Of a stretch of 45,236 nt of DNA, positions 31,340-39,300 are shown piece by piece. The stretch spans positions 1 to 45,236 of the forward strand of contig DASRUL010000026.1 of the NCBI GenBank assembly GCA_035655455.1, read 5' to 3'. Source of the stretch: JAHFKM01 sp035655455. GTDB lineage: Archaea; Nanobdellota; Nanobdellia; SCGC-AAA011-G17; GW2011-AR18. The translations under genes were made by a program, and so were the position numbers. The notes beneath the pieces were generated by a model. The model did not search any database and had not been told where the DNA came from. It worked only from the letters and a program-made list of their open reading frames with translations. Position 1 is the stretch's first letter, and every line of letters starts with the position of its first letter.

Positions 31340-32997
31340 TGAACAAGTCCCTTATCCTTTAAAAATTTCATTTGATCACGCAACTCTTTTTTCTTATCTT
31401 TCGAAAACTCTTTTTTCAAATATTCTTTACTATTTTCAAGAATCAATTCATAAACTCCCTGAAGCGCTTCTAGAATAAACACATTCGCAACCTTAGGCTC
31501 GTAGGGTCTTGTACTTACTTTTACTGAATCGTAGGCATCGCCTAACAATGCCGGATTATGATACTCTTGAAAACGCTGACCCCTCCGCTCATCTGTTAAA
31601 ATCTCCATGAAACGGCTATGGTGGTATCCACCAATATGATTATCTGCATTTGTCCCTAACCTGTTTAACAATTCGTAAATTAAAACTTCTGCAAACAAAG
31701 ACACATTCTTCTCAACATCTGTTCTTACCTGTCCTCGATACAGGAATCTCTCACTTTGCAATTCGGCAACAATCCTCCGATCCTGCTCAACGCTTTCCAA
31801 ATACCAAGTAAACATTTCCTCAGGCTTAAGCATAGCTATATTATTTCCTAAAATCATTGCCTTCGCAAGCTCTGGAGGCATTAACCCCGCTTTATCTGGA
31901 TCAAGAATAACACTCCGCGACCCCTCTCCAAATAGCCGTATAGATCCTTTGGAAAATATAAAATTGTGCGGATATTCATCACGCTGACCATACCTGTATC
32001 TGTTAATATCTGTGATACGCTGAACTCCAGGAGAGACAGGATTTGAATTATCCCTTAATTCTTTTTCTAATTGATTCAACTTCTTTTTTATTGCACTCGG
32101 AATTTTTTGCTTGCGAACCGATTCTAACTTTACCTTGGATCTTGGAGTGCCTAACGCACACCACACATAGTAAGATCTTGCGTGACGTACCAATCGATCC
32201 ATAAGCGCCTCGTAAGAATGTGTTCTCTGTTTTAAATGTTTAAATTTCTCTGGATCAGAATCAATCAAAGCAGTTACTCTCAATGAAAGATCACTTGCAG
32301 TATATAGCATTGCCATGATCGCTTGGCGTTTTTTTCCTTCTAAAAACTCAATCTCTTGCTGCACCGTCTTTTTAGGATTATCTTCCCTTCGAACAATAGT
32401 AAGGGTATGTTCTCCTTCGTTAAGACGTTGAATCTCTTGATTCAAGAATAACAGATCTTTATCTTGCGTTACACCCTCAACAAAGGTTGATACTAGCACC
32501 TCTAAAGGCATATCTTTATGCCCAAACGTTTTCCCATACTCTCCAAAAGTTGACGTTTCTTTTGAAACTTTTGCAAGAAATACTGGCGTCGCAACACCAG
32601 CTGCATTCCACGCCTCCATATGCTCTCGCTCTGATTCTGCGTCCTTCTTCACCTGCTCCCACTGTTTGTCTATCTTTCTCTTCTGAAAAGCCGTAAGGAC
32701 GCGAAGATCCTTATAACGCTTAAGATTTTCCCATGACCATCCCCGCAGAGGATAATACGCTTTTATCATGAACGTAAGAACTTCTTCCTTTGCAGCATCT
32801 CTCACAACAGTTTTATTTAATCGCGCACTATCAAATAACCCCTCTTCAAATGTAGAAACTTCCACCACTTCGTCTACATGAAACTCTTTTCCTGTTTTTC
32901 TTCTGAATGCAGGAATAACTTCTGTTTCATAAAACCGAGGATTGTGCAAAAAGTTCAGAGCAGTCTTTTCCTCATCCCAAAATCCCCCATGTACCAT
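31330..32997 (-). CDS. Large hypothetical protein with kinase-like (APH) features
   Basis: A 555-residue soluble protein. Three places resemble an aminoglycoside-phosphotransferase/kinase fold: EVLTFMIKAYYPLRG with Lys79 at a beta-3 position, then GVATPVFLAKVS and LEVLVSTFVEGV (hinge); and HNFIFSKGSIRLFGEGSRSV-ILDPDKAG (344-371), which looks like the catalytic loop and metal-binding Asp (pattern H-x-N-x-L...LIDFDxAG). The His-Gly-Asp normally before the loop is not evident. So either a divergent kinase or a pseudokinase. AT-rich; co-directional and overlapping with the phosphatase gene. Confidence 0.6.
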   Translation of the reverse strand: MVHGGFWDEEKTALNFLHNPRFYETEVIPAFRRKTGKEFHVDEVVEVSTFEEGLFDSARLNKTVVRDAAKEEVLTFMIKAYYPLRGWSWENLKRYKDLRVLTAFQKRKIDKQWEQVKKDAESEREHMEAWNAAGVATPVFLAKVSKETSTFGEYGKTFGHKDMPLEVLVSTFVEGVTQDKDLLFLNQEIQRLNEGEHTLTIVRREDNPKKTVQQEIEFLEGKKRQAIMAMLYTASDLSLRVTALIDSDPEKFKHLKQRTHSYEALMDRLVRHARSYYVWCALGTPRSKVKLESVRKQKIPSAIKKKLNQLEKELRDNSNPVSPGVQRITDINRYRYGQRDEYPHNFIFSKGSIRLFGEGSRSVILDPDKAGLMPPELAKAMILGNNIAMLKPEEMFTWYLESVEQDRRIVAELQSERFLYRGQVRTDVEKNVSLFAEVLIYELLNRLGTNADNHIGGYHHSRFMEILTDERRGQRFQEYHNPALLGDAYDSVKVSTRPYEPKVANVFILEALQGVYELILENSKEYLKKEFSKDKKKELRDQMKFLKDKGLVQWR

Positions 32998-33059
32998 TTA
33001 ACACAAAAGGCTTAATGAGGGAAATTTTTTAAACCTTTTCATTCTCGCCTTTATAAATC

Positions 33060-34004
33060 TTACCTGTCTAACGTGTCTTTTGCAATGTTTCCAGTGTGAC
33101 ACACAATTTTTCTTATTTTATCCATTACTAAAAAATCCAACTGAGCAGCATCTTTACTTAAATACTTCCTACTTTCCTCCATTATTCTTATTGTCGTTTG
33201 AAGAGAATTTACAGCTTCCACCTTATTATTTGTGTGGTGTGCTTTCATCGTCTCTCTAAAGTGGGTATATGCATCATCTAACAATTTGCTGATTTCTTTT
33301 TTATTCTGAAGCTCATCCTCGTCTAAATACCTACAAATACGCTTCGCCTGATCTGCCACCTCCTCAAGCCATAACGTTACATTCCACCATTGCAATATTT
33401 GCAGCGGCTCCAACTTCAAACTCATAGCGACATCAGCATCAGTTAATGACTTCCGTAAAATCTTTAAAATTAAAAAAGTTAAACGTGTAATATCACCCTC
33501 TTTTTGAAACGCGTATTCTTTCTTATGTCCTTCTATTACACTTTCCTTCGCATCTTCTATCATAGACGCGGCCATAATCTCTAATCTTCTAATTAGGGTA
33601 TTTACTGAAAGTGATTTCGGATCTAAAAAAACACGAGCCGTGATCTTTTTTGATGTTTGTTCCACAATCTCGACAGTAGCTAATTTCTGAAGAATCATTC
33701 GAATTTTCGAAGCGTTTGCTGGTAAATCTTTTCCAATAATGTAAATAACATCATAATTCTTCAAATACGCGGAAATGACGAATGTTTTCAGATTTTCGAG
33801 ATGATGCACTTCATCAAGATTAATCGTAATTTCCTGTTGAGGCTTTTCAGGATTCGTCTTCGGAAGCAGGTACAACGCGCTGTTCGCGCCAAACTCCATC
33901 CCAACAAGATCCCCTTTCTTGAACGCGTTCCTCGTCACCCACTCCTTCGGAAGAGACACCACAAACGAAGAATCACCAAACTTTATTAATTTCCTATAAA
34001 GCAT
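33060..34004 (-). CDS. AbrB-PhoU regulator (phosphate uptake regulator-like)
   Basis: A 314-residue protein: an N-terminal AbrB/SpoVT DNA-binding hairpin (MLYRKLIKFGDSSFVVSLPK, EWVTRNAFKKGDLVGMEFG) followed by two PhoU helical repeats (residues about 110-310; LIRRLEIMAASMIEDAKESV, LWLEEVADQAKRICRYLDED). Archaeal AbrB-PhoU proteins are thought to control phosphate uptake or other stress genes; no pst transporter is nearby. ATG at 34004 chosen over TTG 34010 because GGAGGAGG lies six bases ahead. Strong TATA-like sequences (34020-34030 and 34051-34065) separate it from the divergent zinc protein. Confidence 0.87.
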   Translation of the reverse strand: MLYRKLIKFGDSSFVVSLPKEWVTRNAFKKGDLVGMEFGANSALYLLPKTNPEKPQQEITINLDEVHHLENLKTFVISAYLKNYDVIYIIGKDLPANASKIRMILQKLATVEIVEQTSKKITARVFLDPKSLSVNTLIRRLEIMAASMIEDAKESVIEGHKKEYAFQKEGDITRLTFLILKILRKSLTDADVAMSLKLEPLQILQWWNVTLWLEEVADQAKRICRYLDEDELQNKKEISKLLDDAYTHFRETMKAHHTNNKVEAVNSLQTTIRIMEESRKYLSKDAAQLDFLVMDKIRKIVCHTGNIAKDTLDR

Positions 34005-34106
34005 AGACAACCTCCTCCATGTATATATACCCCTATTGTTCCATATAGGTAAATTATATATAAAGTTATCTCTTCTCCACCATCTAGAACTCTGAAAGAG
34101 GTGAAC

Positions 34107-34265
34107 ATGTTGAGCAAGAGAATCACAAAAATAACAAAAGGAAAAAAATGTGACTACTGCGATGACTTCGCAGCCATTAAAATCAAAGAAGACGACCTTT
34201 ACACCTATTTATGTGAATGGTGCTCCCAACACCAAGAACAAGCAAAAAATTCTCTCCCACCTTAA
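34107..34265 (+). CDS. Zinc-ribbon microprotein (52 residues)
   Basis: A small frame from ATG 34107 to TAA 34263-34265. The product begins MLSKRITKITKGKKCDYCDD and has a second knuckle YLCEWCS, so CxxC-17-CxxC, a four-cysteine zinc ribbon, with a basic N-terminus and a Gln-rich tail. GAGGTG lies six bases before the start. The TATATATA cluster between it and the AbrB-PhoU gene could drive both. Its stop overlaps the end of the converging AsnC-like gene by four bases. Likely nucleic-acid or protein binding; not further classified. Confidence 0.65.
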   Translation: MLSKRITKITKGKKCDYCDDFAAIKIKEDDLYTYLCEWCSQHQEQAKNSLPP

Positions 34266-34528
34266 GTTGACTGAGGCACTATATCAGCAGCTTTTGTCTT
34301 GTGGAATACCGTGTATGTCTTCAAGGTTACCACGCCCTCCATCTCTCTCACCTTGTTCACGCTCTCCTTCATCTTTTCCTCGCTTGCCGTCTTCAACGCT
34401 GTCAGCAGGTCAAACTCACCAGCAACACGATGCAGACGGTCAACAACAGGACCAAGCCTCTTTATGGTTGTGTACACTCTTTCCCTTAACCCAGCCTTTG
34501 AAACGATAAGCACATAGGTTAACATCAC
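34262..34528 (-). CDS. Stand-alone Lrp/AsnC ligand-binding domain protein
   Basis: An 88-residue alpha-beta sandwich of the RAM (Lrp/AsnC effector) type: MLTYVLIVSKAGLRERVYTT, VVDRLHRVAGEFDLLTALKT, KVREMEGVVTLKTYTVFH. It has no DNA-binding domain, as in other single-domain archaeal RAM proteins, which form oligomers and bind amino acids or modulate full-length Lrp. The gene is between the DNA glycosylase and the zinc microprotein. Confidence 0.85.
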   Translation of the reverse strand: MMLTYVLIVSKAGLRERVYTTIKRLGPVVDRLHRVAGEFDLLTALKTASEEKMKESVNKVREMEGVVTLKTYTVFHKTKAADIVPQST

Positions 34529-34560
34529 TTCAGAGAACTATCTTGACAATAAAAGGATTT

Positions 34561-35277
34561 CTATATCTGATTAACAGGTTTTTTCGCGTACTTACACCCT
34601 TTTTTCAGAGGACACCTCCCACACAAAGGATTCTTCCTGCAAAGGCGTTTCCCATGCTCAACCAACAACGCATGAAACTCATTATATACCTCAACCTCTT
34701 TAGGAAGACCACACTCAACACTCTCTTTCAGCGCCTCATACTCGACCTTTTCCTTGCACAGCCCCAACCGAGAAAAGATCCTCCTCGCGTAACTGTCAGC
34801 AACAAAAAAAGGCTTTTTCCCAGCGTACAACAAGATCGAATCAGCAGTCTCAGGGCCAATCCCCTTTACAGCCAACAATTTTTCTCTCACATCAGCCTTT
34901 TCAAAGAACCCTTTCAAACTTCTTCCACTCAACATTCCAAAAAGATGCTTTATCCTTTCAGCCTTTTGATTAAAAAATCCAGAAGAACGAATCAGCAAGG
35001 CTAACTTCTCAATGGGTATTTTTTCAATCGCCCCTCTTTCAAGCGCCTGTTTTTCTTTTAATAGAAGCAGGGACTTCTCCGCATTCTTCCATGATGTATT
35101 CTGAGCAAGCACAGCACCCACCATCACCTCAACCATTCCGCCCTCAGTTTCAGGAAGACCATACTCCCCTTTGTGATACCCACAGCCGTCACACTTTTCG
35201 CTTTCTGACACCAACGGCCACCATCCTTGACGGCCATACGCTTTCAACAACTTCTCGTACACATCTTTAGGAGACAT
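34561..35277 (-). CDS. Endonuclease III-related DNA glycosylase (HhH-GPD, Fe-S)
   Basis: A 238-residue HhH-GPD glycosylase of the EndoIII-related (COG2231/MagIII) type. VGAVLAQNTSWKNAEKSLLL, LLAVKGIGPETADSILLYAG (helix-hairpin-helix) and FFVADSYARRIFSRLG (catalytic Asp) are present; the position of the EndoIII lysine is a Pro, as in this subgroup, so it is probably a monofunctional base-excision glycosylase. The C-terminal CRKNPLCGRCPLKKGC can hold a 4Fe-4S cluster. An extra CDGCG knuckle is inserted near residue 29, before the core. Confidence 0.88.
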   Translation of the reverse strand: MSPKDVYEKLLKAYGRQGWWPLVSESEKCDGCGYHKGEYGLPETEGGMVEVMVGAVLAQNTSWKNAEKSLLLLKEKQALERGAIEKIPIEKLALLIRSSGFFNQKAERIKHLFGMLSGRSLKGFFEKADVREKLLAVKGIGPETADSILLYAGKKPFFVADSYARRIFSRLGLCKEKVEYEALKESVECGLPKEVEVYNEFHALLVEHGKRLCRKNPLCGRCPLKKGCKYAKKPVNQI

Positions 35278-35302
35278 TACTCTAAACGAGGATCTAAAAA
35301 GA

Positions 35303-35310
35303 TATAAATA
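35303..35310. promoter_or_regulatory. Shared TATA box between the glycosylase and translin operons
   Basis: TATAAATA is centred almost exactly between the two divergent starts: 26 bases from the minus-strand ATG at 35277 and 28 bases from the plus-strand ATG at 35331, measured from its left edge. It reads as TATTTATA in the other direction. Confidence 0.5.
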
Positions 35311-35330
35311 AGCATTGCCACACTCCCTTT

Positions 35331-35942
35331 ATGTTTTTTTGGAAGAAAGAAGAACCAATCCAGGCACCACAAGCCCCACAAGAAGAGCCCCTCCCAGCCT
35401 TCACTCCAAACATTCCAGCTTTATCCCTTAAAAAAATTCTTGAATACGCAGACACCATCGTCGTCTACTTAAAATTGCTTATCAAACAACTCACAGACTT
35501 CAATGCAGCAAAAGACGAATCCAAACGCCAAAGGCTCGCGGAAAGCATCTCCATCACCACTAAATACCTCAACCTCAACGGCCTAGAACTTAAAAACCTT
35601 CTTGGCCATCTTGAGCGTCACTATTACGAGCCACTCCTCAACAGCCTCAACCAAACGCTCTCTCGAACCCCAAGGCCAGAACATCAACAACACCTTACCC
35701 AAACGCAAGACCACCTGAACACGGTCAAAGAACTCGACACCTTACTCACCCGTCTGATTGGTTATAACGCGCTCCTCAACAAGGAACGAAATCCAACCTT
35801 CGCAAAAGACATCCAAAACGAGGTAGAAAAACAGGAACTTGACAAAGAACTTCAAGCATTGGCAGCGAAGATCACTATAGCCCTTCTCGACAAAAAAACC
35901 AGCATTCTCAAGGCTATCACTCCAGAACCCCTCAAGTTTTGA
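35331..35942 (+). CDS. Helical hypothetical protein upstream of translin
   Basis: A 203-residue protein with a Pro-rich N-terminus (APQAPQEEPLPAFTP) and then helices throughout (ILEYADTIVVYLKLLIKQLT, YEPLLNSLNQTLSRT). There are no membrane segments or motif residues. It is 40 bases upstream of the translin-like gene, which is also all-helical, and may be a partner. Unknown family. Confidence 0.6.
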   Translation: MFFWKKEEPIQAPQAPQEEPLPAFTPNIPALSLKKILEYADTIVVYLKLLIKQLTDFNAAKDESKRQRLAESISITTKYLNLNGLELKNLLGHLERHYYEPLLNSLNQTLSRTPRPEHQQHLTQTQDHLNTVKELDTLLTRLIGYNALLNKERNPTFAKDIQNEVEKQELDKELQALAAKITIALLDKKTSILKAITPEPLKF

Positions 35943-35981
35943 AAGACAAGCTTTAAGAATTCTTGCATAAGAGGAGCCTTC

Positions 35982-36554
35982 ATGCTTGACAAAAAAACCT
36001 TTGAACACATCAGAAAAGAGCTTCATCACTTTGAAGAACAACGAGAAAAAACCATCCAGCAAGCAAGAGAAACCATCACCCTCTCAAAAAAAATCATCTA
36101 CGCCCTCCACAGGGGGGATGTCTCCACAGCCAAAACCCACGTGGAAAAAATAAAGGCCCTCATAGCAACACTTAACAAAACAAGATCTTATGAGCTCGGC
36201 ATCTCAAACACGGCCTTCCAAGAATACGTCGAAGCACTCTGCTACTACGAATTTATTGTCAACAATAAACTTCCCAGCCTGACAAGCCTCAATGTTCGCG
36301 TCGAAGACTACCTCCTCGGACTCTGCGACCTGACTGGAGAACTCGTACGAAAAGCAGTCAACCACGCAACCAAGAACGACCTTCAAACAGTCTTACGCAT
36401 CAAACAACTCGTTGAGGGCATCTACGGAGAATTTCTACAACTAGAGCTGAGGGACTGGGACATGCGCAAAAAAGCCGACAGCCTCAAATGGAATCTCAAC
36501 AAGCTCGAAGATTTACTTTTCGCTCTCAAAACAGGAAGAAATGTTAAAGAATAA
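35982..36554 (+). CDS. Translin family RNA/DNA-binding protein
   Basis: A 190-residue translin homologue. In eukaryotes translin with TRAX forms an RNase octamer that trims small RNAs and tRNA fragments; archaeal homologues form similar shells. The family hallmark VEDYLLGLCDLTGELVRKAV is intact, with the N-terminal REKTIQQARETITLSKKIIY helix. The TRAX-type catalytic acidic cluster is not evident. GAGGAG precedes the ATG. Confidence 0.87.
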   Translation: MLDKKTFEHIRKELHHFEEQREKTIQQARETITLSKKIIYALHRGDVSTAKTHVEKIKALIATLNKTRSYELGISNTAFQEYVEALCYYEFIVNNKLPSLTSLNVRVEDYLLGLCDLTGELVRKAVNHATKNDLQTVLRIKQLVEGIYGEFLQLELRDWDMRKKADSLKWNLNKLEDLLFALKTGRNVKE

Positions 36555-37841
36555 TCAGGCGCCAATCACCCGCATTCTTGTCAAAACGTGAGGGATGTAG
36601 TGACCATCTCCACCGTACATTCTTTCTTTCCCAAGCTCAACACTTTTCAAGAGCTCATACAGATTTCCAGCAATCATCGTTCCCTTTACTCCCTCCTTCA
36701 CCTCCCCTTTCTCAAGCAGCTGACCCTCAGCGACCGCCAACGAAAAATCACCACTAGCGCTATCCACTGTATGCAATCCCATCATCCTCTTCACATACAA
36801 CCCCTTCTTCACAGAAGACAACACTTCTTCCGTAGACCTGTCTCCCTGACCCACTATTAAATTTGATGGGCCAATCGAAGGAGAAGACGCAACACTCCTC
36901 ATACTGTTGCCTGTACTTCCTTTACTCTCAAGATGACCATAATATGAATCATACAAGAATCCTTTCAACTTCCCATGCTCAACAAGCACTGTCTTTCTTG
37001 AAGGAGCGCCCTCATCATCACACTTTCTTGACCTTACCCCTCCCTCAAGCAACGCGTCATCAACAATCGAAAGCTTCTCATCAAACACTTTCTGGCCAAC
37101 CTTGTCCCAGAACACAGACTTTTTCAAAAATACGTTCTCGGCATCCACAGCAAAATGGAACGAAGAGGCAAGCAGGTCAGCAAACGCCTCGGGATGCATC
37201 ACCACTTCCATCATCCCGCTCCCCACTTTTTTCTTTTTTCTCATCAACAAGAAACGTTTTACTTCCTCAGCAACTTTCTTTGGAACTAACGGAACAACAG
37301 CCTCATCAGTGAACCCCAGCGCATTCTTCCCCTGGACAAGCTCGCAATACCGGCTGTTAAACGCCGTTTGCCACTCAACATCGACACCTTCAGAATTTTT
37401 TATCCTACACTCCCCCAACGCCCTCGTGTAATTCGCGGACGCAATCTTAGTTTTTTTATCAGCATCTTTCACCTCACTTCTTAAATCTTCCAAGTACTTT
37501 TTGATTTCTTCAAACCCAAAAGAAGCAAGCTCTTTATTTTCTTTTACCTCGCTATACTTCCCTTTCTCCTGAAATTTCACAAAATGGTGGTCAGGATTGT
37601 TCAGCTTCGCAATTTTAATTGCCGTATCGCAACACTCCTTAAAGCGGGAAAGATTCAGCGTACTCGCCAGCCCAATCTTCTTCCCTAAAACAACGCGCAC
37701 GCCGAGCCCCTCGCTTATCCCCTCAGAAACATTATCAGGATTGTTCCCCTGCAACGACACGCTCATCACCTCGCTCTTCTCATAAAAAATTTCATAAGCG
37801 TCAACCTTTCCCTTTACATAATCCTCAACCTCGCCCATCAT
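36555..37841 (-). CDS. tldE: TldE/PmbA metalloprotease-family subunit
   Basis: A 428-residue TldE/PmbA protein, the non-catalytic partner of TldD. Family text: MEVVMHPEAFADLLASSFHF, LSIVDDALLEGGVRSRKCDD, GEGAP-like EGAPSRKTVLVEHGKLKGFL, YDSYYG. TldD/TldE forms a heterodimer that degrades unfolded peptides in the cytosol and matures some peptide substrates in bacteria. No HExxxH is present, as expected. It starts inside the end of TldD (four-base overlap). Confidence 0.93.
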   Translation of the reverse strand: MMGEVEDYVKGKVDAYEIFYEKSEVMSVSLQGNNPDNVSEGISEGLGVRVVLGKKIGLASTLNLSRFKECCDTAIKIAKLNNPDHHFVKFQEKGKYSEVKENKELASFGFEEIKKYLEDLRSEVKDADKKTKIASANYTRALGECRIKNSEGVDVEWQTAFNSRYCELVQGKNALGFTDEAVVPLVPKKVAEEVKRFLLMRKKKKVGSGMMEVVMHPEAFADLLASSFHFAVDAENVFLKKSVFWDKVGQKVFDEKLSIVDDALLEGGVRSRKCDDEGAPSRKTVLVEHGKLKGFLYDSYYGHLESKGSTGNSMRSVASSPSIGPSNLIVGQGDRSTEEVLSSVKKGLYVKRMMGLHTVDSASGDFSLAVAEGQLLEKGEVKEGVKGTMIAGNLYELLKSVELGKERMYGGDGHYIPHVLTRMRVIGA

Positions 37842-39184
37842 CCTTGCCCACCAACCTGCGCTTTTTCCAGCAGCATGTGCGGAGCGCCGTCACTCACGGG
37901 AACACCCTGACCGTTCTTCCCGCAGGTGCCGTGAGAAAACTTAAGGTCTTTTCCAAACAACACAATCTGAGGAAGAATCTTCAAGATCGAGCCTTGCAAC
38001 GACACGGCCTTCACCATCTCAGCAAGATCACCCTTTTCCACTTTGAAACCATACTGAGCGTTAAACAAAAACTCTCCGGTAGCTGGATTCACCTCACCAC
38101 CAGTCGTGCCCTTCAAATAATATCCTTCCTTCACTCCACTGAGCATTTCCTCGAACGAAGCGTCACCCTCATTGATGTATGTGCAACGCATCCTCGGAAT
38201 CGCAGGGTACGCCAGAGACTCAGCGCGGCCATTCCCAGTAGGAACAGCATTCATCTTTGCCGCAGTCTCCCTCGAATGCAAGAAACTTTTCAACACACCA
38301 CAGTCAATCAACACCGTTTTCTGACCCTCCACCCCCTCATCATCCACAGGAACCCACCCATACACTCCTTCCCTTGTTCCATCATCGATTAATGTTAGAC
38401 CATCAGCACCAATCTTTTTCCCAATCTTATTTTTCAACAAGGAATTGTTCTGCAACACAAGATCGGCCTCACACCCGTGGCCAACAGCCTCGTGAGCAAA
38501 CACCCCACCAAGACGCTGATCAGCCACCACTGGAAAAACACCGCCAATCGGATGCTTCGCGCTCAACAAGGCCTCAGCCATCCTCATCGTTTCTTGCATT
38601 TTTTCTCTCGCACCCTCTAAAATTTCATACCCCTTATGACCTCGGTCAACATCATAAAAATTTTCCGATTTTATCCCTTCCTTCGCGAACGCCTGCACCA
38701 TTATCCCAGAAACAACATCATCCCACTCAACACTCGTTCCTTCCGAATTTTCAAAAAGCACGTTTTTCACAGACTCAGTATACAACATCCTGCAACTATT
38801 CACTCTCTTAAAATTGTCACGAACATCCAACCTCAGCACGTCCTTCTTTTTTTCCTCCAAAGAAATATCCTTAGGATGAACCTCGCATTTCGTTTTTATC
38901 TTCTTTTGAAACGCCTTCAACACCGGGAGTTTTACTCCCTTTCTAAAACTCCTCGCAGCAGCCAACGCCTTCTCCACAAGATCTTTCCCTTCTTTTTTGG
39001 AAGAGAACGCGATACCCTCCCCTCCCTTATACAAGACACGCACAGAAAACAGCTGACTCGTATTTGAAGAAAGTTCTTTTACTTCTCTGTCAAGAACCTC
39101 AATCGTCGTTCTCTCTCCAGCAACAGACTTCACCTCGGCGTAGCCAACGCCTTTTTCAAGCGCATATTCCAACACGGCGTGCAT
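37838..39184 (-). CDS. tldD: TldD metalloprotease subunit
   Basis: A 448-residue TldD, the catalytic subunit with the zinc motif GVFAHEAVGHGCEADLVLQN (HExxxH plus Cys). Also GADGLTLIDDGTREGVYGWV, the DDEGVEGQKTVLI turn and PTGNGRAESLAYPAIPRMRC. The frame is open from 39226, but the ATG at 39184 is about 25 bases after TTATAA (39208-39213), consistent with a leaderless transcript and the usual N-terminus MHAVLEYALEKGVGYAEV. Confidence 0.94.
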   Translation of the reverse strand: MHAVLEYALEKGVGYAEVKSVAGERTTIEVLDREVKELSSNTSQLFSVRVLYKGGEGIAFSSKKEGKDLVEKALAAARSFRKGVKLPVLKAFQKKIKTKCEVHPKDISLEEKKKDVLRLDVRDNFKRVNSCRMLYTESVKNVLFENSEGTSVEWDDVVSGIMVQAFAKEGIKSENFYDVDRGHKGYEILEGAREKMQETMRMAEALLSAKHPIGGVFPVVADQRLGGVFAHEAVGHGCEADLVLQNNSLLKNKIGKKIGADGLTLIDDGTREGVYGWVPVDDEGVEGQKTVLIDCGVLKSFLHSRETAAKMNAVPTGNGRAESLAYPAIPRMRCTYINEGDASFEEMLSGVKEGYYLKGTTGGEVNPATGEFLFNAQYGFKVEKGDLAEMVKAVSLQGSILKILPQIVLFGKDLKFSHGTCGKNGQGVPVSDGAPHMLLEKAQVGGQG

Positions 39185-39300
39185 CAGGAACGTGTCTCGC
39201 CTTTCTTTATAAGGATTTTTATCCAAAAAACCTGTAGAATCCCCTTCTGCAACAATCTTTAAATAGCATCACCAACTCAAGCCAGCGAAGGCTAACGACA

